Of a stretch of DNA of 64,000 nucleotides, positions 33,810-44,236 are shown in pieces. The position numbers and the translations under genes are program-made. Location: contig CAJZHL010000014.1 of assembly GCA_916048055.1 (NCBI GenBank), forward strand, positions 372,001 through 436,000, given 5' to 3'. Below the pieces are notes generated by a model. It saw nothing but the letters and a program-made list of their open reading frames with translations. It did not search any database and was not told where the DNA came from. How positions within the stretch are numbered: position 1 is the first letter of the stretch; each line of letters starts with the position of its first letter. Source of the stretch: Pedinophyceae sp. YPF-701. Taxonomy: Eukaryota; Chlorophyta; Pedinophyceae.

Positions 33810-34818
33810 CTACGCGCGCCGCCTGCCGCGCCGCCCGCTCGCTCCGGCCGCCCCTCCGCCCCCGCTCGCGCCCTGCACCGCGTCGCCTCCCACCACGTAC
33901 TCCACCAGCCACGGCACGGCCCGCGCGTGCCACCACGGCACCGAGGCCAGCGCGACCGCCACCGCGACGGCCCCGAGCGCGACGACCTCCGCGGCGTCCC
34001 ACGGGATCGGGCCCGTCATGCGCGCGAGCACGACGTTGTAGTGCATCTCCCTCGGCAGCGGCTCGCCCGAGAAGTGCACCCCGTCGCGGTGCACCTGCAC
34101 CAACAAAAAACAACAACACAACGGAGGCGCGCGGTCACGCGCCCGTGCCGCCCCCCGCGCTCGCAGCACGCACGCACGCATCGCCCACGCGCACCTCGAT
34201 CAGCGCCCCGGCCTCCGTCCCGTGCAGCCCGCCCCGCTCGTCCGCGCGAAACACCGCCTTCTCGACGTCGAGCACGCGCCGCCGACCCGCGCCCGCGGCG
34301 GCGGTGCGGCCGTGCGCGCGGGCGCGTGGGCCCGCGGCGCGTCGACGTGCGCGCCGCCGGGGCCGACGAGGCGGTCCACGGCGCCGGCGCGCGTCCTGTG
34401 GATGCCGACGGGCGTCACGTGGACGCGCAGCTTGGACACGCCGGGGAAGGAGACGCGGACCTCGTACGACGCCGAGGGGACCATGCCGGCGAGCGCGTAC
34501 CTGCACCGTCACGCGCGCGGCGGGGCACGCGCGCGTCGTCGGCGGCGGGGGGACGCAGGCGCTTCTTGTTGCACGAGTCGCTTCGTGCGAGGGGCGTCGC
34601 GCCAGCCATGCGACGACGGTCGATGCGGACGGAGCGTTTGCCATGCGAGGATGCGGGGGGGCGTACAGGACGGGGCCGTCATCGATGCGGTGGACCTGGG
34701 CGCGCCGTGGTTCCCCCGCAACCAGCACCGGCAGCGTCGCGCCGCCCTCCGCGCTCCACGCCGCCAGCAGCACCCTCAGCGTCAGCAGGAACGTCAAGAA
34801 CGACCACGCGCCCCTCAT
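33810..34818 (-). CDS. Conserved single-pass ER-type membrane protein (model incomplete)
   Basis: The pieces read: a signal peptide (MRGAWSFLTFLLTLRVLLAA) from ATG 34818; a luminal part with ASYEVRVSFPG (about 34490-34390); RRRVLDVEKAVFRADERG (about 34285-34230); and, after an intron (34194-34095, T-rich with GTGCAG acceptor), HRDGVHFSGEPLPREMHYNV plus one C-terminal membrane span. They resemble an uncharacterised plant family with SYEVR, LLNTEK, YNI and a terminal helix. Exons 34094-33810 and the upstream exon ending at 34195 join in phase 0. Two problems remain. The signal-peptide exon does not join in phase to the next block, and the frame changes inside a GC-rich linker (34290-34380) that has no AG dinucleotide to splice at. 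A missed micro-exon, a sequence error or a broken gene are all possible. Confidence 0.55.
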
Positions 34819-35695
34819 GGCGGCGCACTCATGATGCCGTCGGCGCCACTCCACGCCCCCACGCCACCAGCCAACGCCTCTTATGTGCCTCTCGTCGACG
34901 CGTGTCCGCCGAAACAGAGAAATCAACCCGTTCGTGCGCCCTGACGGAGTGTGACATACCTGACGCGGCCAGCGAGCCATTCGGGCGCGCGCACGGAGCC
35001 TCTCCGTGCGCGCGCGGAGTCCCGGGGGGGACCGATGCACGACACCAAGGTCGCCCCCGCCGCGCCATCGCCCCGCACAGCGCACGCCCGCGCGCACACC
35101 TGCCGCGGTGCTCGCCGGGCAGACGCACGCGCGAACGGCCGCAGGTGGGCGCGCGGTGACGCGGGGGCGGTGACGTGCGCGCGTCCGGTGGTGGTCGCCC
35201 TCGCAGGGCGCGCGCGGGGGCGGGATGGCGGGGGAGAAGCGGCGACTAGATACACCACGTCGTCAAGGTGAGGATGAGCGCGGGACACGTGCGGAAGCGC
35301 GCTCGTGCCTGCGCTGGCGCGCCCCCTCACCGGCTCGTCCCTGCAACCGACTCGGCTGACTGCGTCGTCCTTGTGCGCGTTCCCCCGGGCCTGTCCGCGC
35401 AGATGGGGATAGAGCTCCGAAGCGTGTTCGCGTGCAGCTCGGCGAGCCCCCCGTCCCGGACCCATCGCGTGGGCGGGGCAGAGGGAGAGGTCGTGGACAG
35501 AGATCGTGGGCTGGTCCCGGTGCGAGTCCCGCGTGCGAGGCCGCCCGGACGCTCAGTCACTCTTTGCGCGCGCCGCGACCCCAGAACACCGGTCATTCTA
35601 GGCTCTCACGCGCAGGGCAAGCCCCCCCGTACCCCTCGGCCGCACCCGGGCGCGGCTGGGCGCCCCGGGGCCGCGGTCCCGCGGACGGGGGGCGC
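34819..35695. promoter_or_regulatory. Divergent intergenic region
   Basis: 877 bp between two genes read outward, likely holding both promoters. Open frames here have no motif and no splice support. Confidence 0.4.
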
Positions 35696-38600
35696 ATGTA
35701 CGGAGGTCGGGGTCGGCGGGGACCGCGCGAGACCGCCGAGGATCGCTTCAGGCGGCTGGGCGTCGAGGAGAAGACGGAGGTGTTCCGCATCCGCTCGCGC
35801 CTCGACCTGGGCGGCGCGGGCGAGGGGCGCGAGGCCGCGGCGATGGCCGCGATGGCGGAGCTCGCCGAGGTCTTCAAGGACTGGCGGAAGTGCGACGACT
35901 TCAAGTGCGGCGCGATCCAGTACCACGCGCGCGCCCACCCGCAGCACAACTGTCCCCACACACCGCACCGTGCGCCCCCCCACGCACGCCGCGCAGGCTG
36001 GTGATGTCGACGGACGAGGAGCGCATGCTCGGCGGCAGCTTCCTGCCCCGGCGCGACGTGATCGAGCTGTGGCGCCAGAAGACGCGGATGGACGTGGTGT
36101 TTGACCGCGGGAGGTCGAGCTACTACTACAGGGCGCGCGACGAGACGTTCCCGCAGGACCGCAAGGGCGGGAAGCGCAACTGGAACCGCGCGGGCGACAA
36201 GCTCCAGGAGGTGCACGAGGCCGTCGAGATCTACGCGCTCCTGCCGTGCAACGAGTTCGGGGCGCGGACGCGCGCGACGAAGACGCAGTTCCTGGACGTG
36301 TGCGGCGGGCCGGGCGCGTTCACACAGGTGCTGCTGCGGGAGGCGCCGGAGCCGACGTTCGGGTTCGGCATCACGCTCAAGTGGGAGGGCATGAAGAAGG
36401 ACGACCAGTGGTACGAGACGCTGTTCGACCACCCGGCGTTCCAGCCGCTGTTCGGCGCGGACGGCACGGGCGACGTGCTGCGCGCGGACAACGTCGAGAG
36501 CTTCCGGAAGGCCGTCGGGGAGGCCACCTGCGACATCGTCGTGGCCGACGGAGGTGCGCCTGCGTGGCGGTCCGCTCTGACGGAGCCCGGCTCTCGCCGC
36601 CCGTGCCTCACCAATCCCGCGACCTCAAACTCCCGTTCGTGCAGGGTTCGAGATTGGTCGCGACGCCGAGGGGCAGCACATGGAGAACATCCAGGAGCTG
36701 CTGTCGTGCCCGGTGATCCTCGGGGAGGTGCTCATCATGCTGTCTGCGATCAAGGAGGGCGGGAACTTCGTGTGCAAGCTCTTCGACACGCTGTCGCCGC
36801 TGACCGTCTCCCTGCTCTACCTGAGCACGGGGCTCTTCCGCGAGACGCTCATCGTGAAGCCCTTCCGCTCGCGCATCGTCAACTCGGAGCGCTACCTCGT
36901 CTCCAAGGGCTTCCTCGGCCGCAGCAACCCGCTCTTCGCCCCCACGCGCGACATGCTGGCCGCCGTGCACGCCGCCATGGAGCCGCACAAGCTCGCCATG
37001 TCGCCCGGGTCGGTGGTGCCGCTGCGCTGGATGCTCGAGGACGCGGAGTTCACGGCGACCGTCAACGAGATGAACGCGCAGCTCGCGGGGAAGCAGACGC
37101 AGGGGCTGGTCCACGTGATGGACCTGACCTTCCAGCTGCTGTCCGCGGACAGGGTCGACCTGGGGCCGGAGACGGACGCGGTCGAGGCTAAGGACGGCGT
37201 GCTGCCGGAGTACAGCGCCGCGGCGCAGCGCATGATGAAGCTGATGCACCACGCGGAGGGCGAGGCGCTGGGACGCGACGCCAAGCGCGAGGTGCCGCAC
37301 ATCGGGGAGATGGTCGGGCGCGGGCAGACGCACCGCGGGGGGATCGGGCTGTACAGCGGGGCCGGGGCGGGCGCCGCGGCCGCGCGCCCGGGGCTCGGGG
37401 CCCGCCCGAAGCCGGAGCCCGGCGCCGCCGACGTCTACGGCGACGGCGGGCTGCCGCGGGCCGGGCTGGGGTTCCCGAAGGCGGACCCGGAGGCCGACGA
37501 CGCGCACGCAGTGGGGGCCGCGCCGGCGCCGCTCAGGCCCGACGTGGCGGCGCTGTACGGACCGGACGAGGACGAGGCGGGGGGTGCGGGGGCGGCGGCG
37601 GCGCCCCCGGACCCGTTCCTGGAGAAGTACCGGATCCAGAAGGTGCTGGGTGAGGGCACGTACAGCAAGATCCTGCAGGCGCGGAGCCTCGAGGACGGGT
37701 CGGTGGTGGCGCTGAAGATGGTGTCGCTGGATCAGCCGGGGGGGTTCCCGATCACGGGCCTGCGGGAGCTGCGCGTGCTGCAGGAGCTCAACCACCCGAA
37801 CGTGATGCGGGCGCGCGAGGTGCACGCGTCGACGGGCCACGCGCTCGCGGCCGCGCCGGAGGAGGACGGCGACGCCGGCGGCGGGGGGCACAAGGAGACG
37901 TTCACTGGGCGGGACGTGCTGTACCAGGTGCTCGACTTCATGGACAGCGACCTGGAGGGCTGGATCCGGCGGATGCAGCCGACGCTCCCCGAGGTGAAGT
38001 GCATCGTCGGGCAGACGCTGGCGGGGCTGGCGTACCTGCACAGCGTGGGGTGGATGCACCGCGACATCAAGCCGGCGAACGTGCTGATGGACCGGCACGG
38101 GCGCGTGTGCCACGCGGACTTCGGGCTGGCGCGGTTCGTCGGGCGCGACCCCAACGTCCTGCGGTGGATGACCCCGGGGCTGTTTTCCATGTGGTTCCGC
38201 CCGCCCGAGATCCTCCTCGGCGCGCCCAAGTACGGGTACGCCGCGGACGTGTGGGCGGTCGGGTGCATCCTCGGCTTCGCGCTGCGGGGCACCGTCGCGG
38301 AGCCCAAGCACCTCTTCCGCGGCGAGGACGAGCGCGACCAGCTCAGCAAGATCCTCGACCTGACCGGGGAGCTCAGCCTCGAGGACTGGCCCGGGGTCAA
38401 GAGCCTCAGGGGCGCGCAGATGGTGCGCCGCGCAGCCCCGCGCCCCGACGCGCGCCGCCGCCGCCCAGGACTCAAAACCCACGCACGCGCACAACAAACA
38501 ACGCAACGCTTTCCCCCGCCCCCGTCCGTCGCAGATCGAGTCGCGCATCCAGGAGGCCGGGATCCCGGAGTACGCGAAGCTGCGCGCCGCCCTGCCCGCG

Positions 38601-39232
38601 GACACGGACGACGCGGGGTTCGACCTCCTGCGGCAGCTCCTGCAGCTCAACCCGGGGAAGCGCATCACGGCCGCGGCGGCGCTGTCGCACCCGTGGTTCC
38701 AGTCGGAGCCGCTGCCGTGCGCGTCGGGCGAGCTGCGGCAGCTGGCCGCGGGGATGGGCCTGGAGATGGCTGCGCGCGAGGGGGCGCAGCAGGTGGACCT
38801 GACCAGGGGGCGCGGGCCGAAGAAGGCGTTCAAGACGGCCTTCTCCGCGCAGCACTACAAGAAGCAGTACACGGGTGCGTCGCTGGACGGCGGCCCGGTG
38901 TGCGCGCGTGCGCGCGTGGTAGTTGTTGTTGTTGTGGCCGGGTATGATTGTTTGATGGTGTCTCCGCGGACGCTGTGCTCGCAGGGGCGGACCGCCTCAG
39001 CCATCTCAAGCTCAAGAAGGCGGACGTCGCCGCCGAAGAGGACGGCAACGACGCAGACGGCGACGCAGCTCCGGCTGCGGGGGACGGCAACGACGCTGTG
39101 CCAGCCCCGGACGGCGAAGTCGCCGTCAAAAGAGAACCGGAGCACGAGGACGGAGACGGTGACGCCGCGGCGGAGGAGAAACCTCCTGCCGAGGCGTCTC
39201 CTGCACCTGCGGAAGAGAAACCAGCGGTGTGA
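35696..39232 (+). CDS. Fusion of CMTR1-like mRNA cap 2'-O-methyltransferase and CDK7-like kinase
   Basis: Five exons keep phase: 35696-35919, 35997-36553, 36645-38422, 38535-38874, 38985-39232; 1048 residues. Residues ~75-350 are an FtsJ/CMTR1 domain: SAM site FLDVCGGPGAFTQVLL, catalytic Asp in DIVVADGGF (formed across intron 2), Lys in NFVCKLFD, Glu in NSERYLVSKG, and an upstream RQKTRMDVVFD that matches the CMTR1 first-Lys region. After an Ala/Gly/Pro linker, residues ~585-960 are a complete protein kinase: GEGTYSKI loop, VVALK, HRDIKPANVL, DFGLA, and a PITGLRE helix at the CDK PSTAIRE position. DVWAVGCI and LLQLNPGKRITAAAALSHPWF are closest to CDK7. Both domains lie on one 1778-nt exon without a stop, so the fusion does not depend on splicing. 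The tail is acidic. Known: CDK7 phosphorylates Pol II CTD, which recruits capping; CMTR1 makes cap 1. Confidence 0.9.
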
Positions 39233-39774
39233 GCTCTGATGTGATGCCGCGGAAGGCCCGGACCCACGAGCAGCGTCGCGACCTGCCCGCCTGCAGCGCT
39301 GTGCGCGATCCGGGGCGCGGCGGGGTCGCTAGCTGCGCGGTGTCGGCCGCGGAGGCGTGCGCGCTGTCCGGGTGCGGAGGTCCTGACGATCGGACGCGGT
39401 CGCCGGGGACCGCCGGCCCACGGCGGGCGCCGGTCCTCGCGCGGCCCGGGCGATCCGTGCCGACCGTGGTTCCGGTCGCACCTGACGCAGGCAAGGAGCC
39501 AGCACACCGTGGCAGGCCCCGGGGCCGCCTCTGGGGCCTTGGCGGCCGGCGCCGCGTGCGCACGCACTAGTTCGAGCACGAGCTGGCCTTCGCGCTGCAT
39601 TCCAAGGGCGAGCGAGCACGGAGAGAGCGGGCCTGCGCTGCCCGGGTGCGCCGGTCCTGGGCCCAGCGTCTCGTGTAGGCCGCACCACGACGTTGGAGGG
39701 CCGTGGAGTGGCACCCGCTGGACCGCTCCTAGATCAGGCGGGCTGCCGCGCCCTGGGTTTCGGAGCCGGAAACG
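39233..39774. other. Intergenic spacer
   Basis: 542 bp between two plus-strand genes. Holds the 3' UTR of the fusion gene and the promoter of the glycosyltransferase. No further signal seen. Confidence 0.35.
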
Positions 39775-41879
39775 ATGGCATCCGACACGTTCAAGGTGAA
39801 GAAGCCGGTGGCAGCCCCGGGGCTGCAGAGCAGATGGGTGACGTGGATAGCGGTGGTGGCGGTGTTCTGGGCGCTACCGTTCGCGTTCATGCTCGGCCGG
39901 GGCGATATCGGGCTCGCGGGGCGGTACTCCCAGAGTGCGGTGACGCACGTCCATCGGCAAGCAATGCAGGTGCGCAAACCGTCGCCCATAGCCTCGCGAC
40001 ACGCGGTCCAAGATGCGCACCTGGTCGGTCTCTAGCCTGATGTGTCGCTGAGCTGGGAAGGCAGGGTCTGTTGCGTGCGCGCCGGGCGCCGCTCGCCCCC
40101 TCATTCCGAGTGCTCCGTCCCGATCGCGACGTGCTGCGAGCCGAGGCACGGAGCGACGCAACGACACCGCCCGCCGGACGTGATGCAGGGCGAGGAGGAG
40201 GCAACGGATCGCAAGAACGTCGCCCTGGAGGCGGTCAAGGACCCAGACGAGCCCCCCGAGAAGCAGGCGAGCGCCCGTGCCAGCGCGAGCGCGCCATGCC
40301 CGCGTGCGCAGAGCCCCGCGCCGGCGCGGGCTGATGCTGACCCACGCGCCCAGATATGCGTTCGCGCGGCGCCGTCCTCCAGCTGGTGCGCGTGCGGGGC
40401 TCACTGGCCGCGGCCAGCACGGGCTCCCGCTCTCCCGGGGTCGTCGAGACCGGCTCTGTGCCCGATTGCGACGCAGATGTGGCTGGGCCGGGAGGACCTG
40501 GACGACCAGATCGAGGAGCGCGCCAAGGAGATCATGGAGAAGGGAATCGAGGGATACTATCTTTCGGGTCAACGCAAGAACCCCTGCTGGTTCCTCCAGC
40601 TCGTCCTCGACGACATGAACCGCGACACCGGCGTCGTCGCCATGTCCTCGCCATTCGAGGACGCCTTCTACGACCGCGCCATGTGCACAGGCGCGCAACA
40701 CCCCCCCCCCCCGCCTCGCACCCTCCCCCAGCGTCCTGCAATGTGCACGGCCGCGCACCGCAGCCCCGCGGCACGTCGCCGCCCGCGGCGCCCCCGCGCC
40801 CACCTCGCCTCTGCCCGCGCCGCGTCCGCAGGCTTCTGGTGGGAGCTCAAGAAGCGCGGCGTGATCATGATCGGCGTGTCATCCTACGAGGAGTGGCCGG
40901 GCGAGATCGTCAACCCCTACGACTCGCGGTTCGTGCGCGAGGACCTCTGGGAGGTCGCGTCCGCCATGGAGGGCTGGCTGCACATGTTCCGGTGAGCGCC
41001 GGCCCCGACGTCGCACCGCAACGCGTGTGGCCCGCTCCCCCTCTCGTGCTCGCGTGACCGGCCTGTAGGCGCGCGGCCGCGACGCCAGGGCGGGCGTCCG
41101 CGCGCCCCGTCGGTCCCCTCCTCCGCCCTCACCTCGCGCCCCGTGCGGTGTTCGGCGCGCGCAGGCCGGAGCTGAAGCCGTGGCTGCCGCAGGGTGTGCC
41201 GCGGATCCTGATGTCCGAGTCCGACTTCGTGCACTCGGAGTGGGACGGGCTGCGGCCCGGGGCCTTCAACGTGGAGTACGACATGGTGTACGTCAACCGC
41301 GTCGCGGGCGCGGACTGGAACGTTTGGAACCGCAACTGGACGCTGGCGCAGGAGTCGTTCGTGCGGCTCATCAACGAGGCGGACTTCAAGATCGCGTCGA
41401 TCGACCGGCCGCTGGACCAGGAGCACATGGACCGGATCCGCGAGGACCGGCGCGACAACTACCACGTGATCGGGGACCTGGCGTGGGGGGACTGGCTGGG
41501 CTTCATCCAGAAGTGCCGCATGCTCTTCGTGCCCAACGTGCACGACGCGTCGCCGCGCGTGATCACCGAGGCCATGTCCGTCAACCGCCCCGTGCTCATG
41601 AACTGGTACATCGTCGGCGGGTGGAAGTACATCGAAGAGTCCACGGGGGAGTTCTTCTACGACGAAGACGACGTGGTCGCCGCGGCCACGCGCCTCAAGG
41701 AGCGCTTCGAGGCCGGGAAGACCAACCCGCGGAGGTACGTCGAGGAGAACATCGGGTACCGCCGCAGCGGCGCGCGCCTGCGCGCCTTCCTGGAGCTCGC
41801 CGTGGGGCCCGAGAGGCTCAAGAACGCGAAACGCGACGCCATCAAGCACGGCCTGCGACCCATGGGCACCGCCGACTAG
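39775..41879 (+). CDS. GT-B-fold glycosyltransferase (GT4-like), type II membrane protein
   Basis: Proposed exons: 39775-39969, 40189-40266, 40477-40690, 40832-40991, 41165-41879; 453 residues. A short cytosolic tail and one span (WVTWIAVVAVFWALPFAFML) fit a Golgi signal anchor. The body has GFWWELKKRGVIMIGVSSYE, PGEIVNPYDSRF, ILMSESDFVHSEW and then MLFVPNVHDASPRVITEAM, which resembles the donor-sugar binding region of GT4-like enzymes, with PVLMNWYIVGGWKYI after it. Family known to me only as uncharacterised proteins in algae and fungi; sugar and acceptor unknown. Two introns need GC donors (40267 and 40691) to keep the frame. The small second exon (GEEEATDRKN...) is chosen by composition and phase and could be skipped in frame. 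Confidence 0.82.
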
Positions 41880-41983
41880 GGACACGCGCGGCCGGAGCGC
41901 CGCCGGCGGGCTCTGCGGCACGGACGCCAGAAGCATGTGAGCAACTCACCTAATCACACCGCGCGCGCAGCAGGCATGCGCGT

Positions 41984-43724
41984 CTATCCCACCGCGCCCT
42001 CCTCGCGCGACACCCCCACCAGCCCGCGCAGCCGCGCCGCGGTTTTCGACCCCCGCTCCCTGCTCGACGACGACGACGCGCGGCCCGTGGCCGGGCTCCG
42101 CGGCGGCGATCGGCGGCCGGTGCCGGGCCTCCCCGGCGGCGCAGCGACCGCCGGGAGGGGTCCGGCCGCGCCGCCCGCCCTCCGCGCCCCGCCCCGCCCC
42201 TCGAGGAGGTCCTTTCGCTCCACCTCCTCCAACACCCCCCGCAACGCCCCCGAGTACTCCCGCATCTCCGCCTCCGTCGGCGGCTCCGCGTCCGCCCCCG
42301 CCACGCCCACGTCGTCCATCTCCCCCTCCAAGCACCCCGTCAGCCACTCCACGTCCTCCTGCAGCGCCTCCTGCTCCGCCGCAAACAACGCCGACAGCTG
42401 ACGCGACACCCCCGGGTCCTGGAGCATGCTCGCGAACCGCAGCCGGTCCCCCATGGCCTGCACCGCCTCCTGCAGGCCCTGCGCGCCCGTCGACGCCGTC
42501 GACGGCCGGCTGCTGCCGTCCACCACCAGCACGTCGGCGCCGCTGCTCCCGCGCACCGCCCCCGCGGCCGCCCGCGTGCCGCTCCCGGCGGACCGCAGCC
42601 GCCCGTGCTCGTCCGGAAAGCACCCGGCCGACCCCGGCCGCGCCGCGGTGCTCGGGCGCCCCCCCGAGGACGCCCCAGTGCCCGGACGCACGCCGTCCGA
42701 GGTGGACGGGTGGCTGCCTGGCCGCGAGGTGACGTGGCGGTACACGTTGCGGTGCCGGGCGTTCTCCAGCGAGAGTGCACGGGCCAGCGCGGGGTCCGAG
42801 GCGACGGCGCCGGGCGGCGGGAGGCCGCCAGCACTGGCGCGGAGCGCGGTCGGTGGTGGGGGGCCGCGCGGGGGGAGTCCCGGCGGGGTCGCGGGCGGGA
42901 CGGGCGCGAACGCCTGCGTGTTGGGCGGGGAGAGCGCCGCGCTGCCGCCGACGCGCGTCGCGACCGCCGCGATCAGCATGCGCAGTTCCGTCTCCACGAG
43001 GTCACGCGCGGGGCTGTGGAGGATGATGTTCTTGCGCGCCGCGGCGGTCTCGGTGCGCAGACGCACCTGTACGAGGGAGTCGGGGGCGGTCTGGGTGGGG
43101 GCGGGTGCGGAGGGAGCTCGAGGCAGCGGGGGTGGATGCGGGGCGCTCACCTCGCCGATGATCTCCGCGAGGGCGCTCGCTTCGTCGAAGAGCGACTTGT
43201 TGGCTTCAATGCGCGCAGTGCCGATCGCTCGCCGGACCTGCGCGTCGGGAACGCGGGCGTTGTCGACGTGAGTTGCAGGTGGCGCTCTGCACGCTGCGAC
43301 GCGCGGCTGCGTGCCTGGCGGGACGGGCCCTCGGCGGCGCGGCGAGACGGCGACGGTTGTGGCCCGGTGCGCTCGTCGCGCCGGCGGCTGGTCGGTGGCG
43401 CGAGCACGAGCGGCATCAGCGCCAGTGCGCTGAGAGCAGAGGAGCCGCGTGCCCGCCCGGAGCCAGCGGAGGGCCGAGAGGGCGGTGGAGTCAGCGCTCG
43501 GGCGGAGATGGTTCGCGTGAGCGCGCTGGGAGGGCGCGGGAGCGTTCGCAAGCGTCTGGCCAGCCGCGGGCGGTCGCTTCTTCTCAACAAGGGGAGCTTC
43601 GGCGCGAGCGTCTCACCTCGTCGTGCTCAGCCTCCGGGATGCTCCTGGAGATGTAGTCCCACAGCAGAGAGCGCACAACACGCAGCTCGTTCGCTGGCTG
43701 CACCACTGCCGCGGGTGCGGCCAT
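41984..43724 (-). CDS. CCDC24: CCDC24-like coiled-coil protein
   Basis: Three exons in phase 0: 43724-43617, 43237-43151, 43066-41984; 425 residues. The N terminus LLWDYISRSIPEAEHDE joined to VRRAIGTARIEANKSLFDEA matches the first helices of animal CCDC24. ARDLVETELRMLIA matches its second conserved block. AMGDRLRFASMLQDPGVSRQ with the long helix AAEQEALQEDVEWLTGCLEG matches the third. Between them lie Pro/Ser/Gly-rich linkers and a basic, Ser-rich tail. The molecular role is not established; CCDC24 is a candidate in centrosome/cilium lists (uncertain memory). Divergent from the OTU1 gene, with 512 bp between the two starts. Confidence 0.78.
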
Positions 43725-44236
43725 GGCTCACACCCCGCGCAGCAGCGCAGCCCCGCCGATCGCGCGCCACCGTCGTACGACCCAGAATCGCGGCCCGCGA
43801 CGACGCCCGTGTGAAAGTCTATGCGAGGCTCTCCAGAACGTCGCGTTCGCGCGCCCGGACCGGCGTGCAGGGCTTCGAAAAGGTCAGATGCCTGTGCAGG
43901 CTGTTCGTCCGTGATTGTTGAGCAGGACGCCTGCCGTTGACGCGGTTGGTGGAGCGCTTGACAGCGCGGGCCCGCACGGGCGCTGGTCCAACGAGGCGCA
44001 GGTGACGGTCGGACGTCGGAACTGGTACGACGAGCGCGTCGCGCGGAGGACCGACCGACTGCGGCGAGTCTGTGCAGCTCGAGTCGTCTCCTGCGCAGCG
44101 ACCGCGCCCATCGCGCTGTTCGGCACTGCGGAACAGAGCGCCGAGACGCTCGGCCGAGGAATTTCTGCCGCTGCAGCCCGGGACAGCGGCCAGCTGGGCG
44201 GCTAGCAGTGCGCCTCGCCGCGCACCGCGCTCCATT
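43725..44236. promoter_or_regulatory. Divergent promoter region, CCDC24-like / OTU1
   Basis: 512 bp between outward-reading genes; no open frame with support and no recognised box. Confidence 0.4.

Noticed and set aside
35696-39232. Methyltransferase and kinase as two adjacent genes
   Set aside because: Both domains are on one exon in one frame with no stop; there is no intergenic-like sequence in the linker, only coding-like Ala/Gly/Pro sequence with charged residues.
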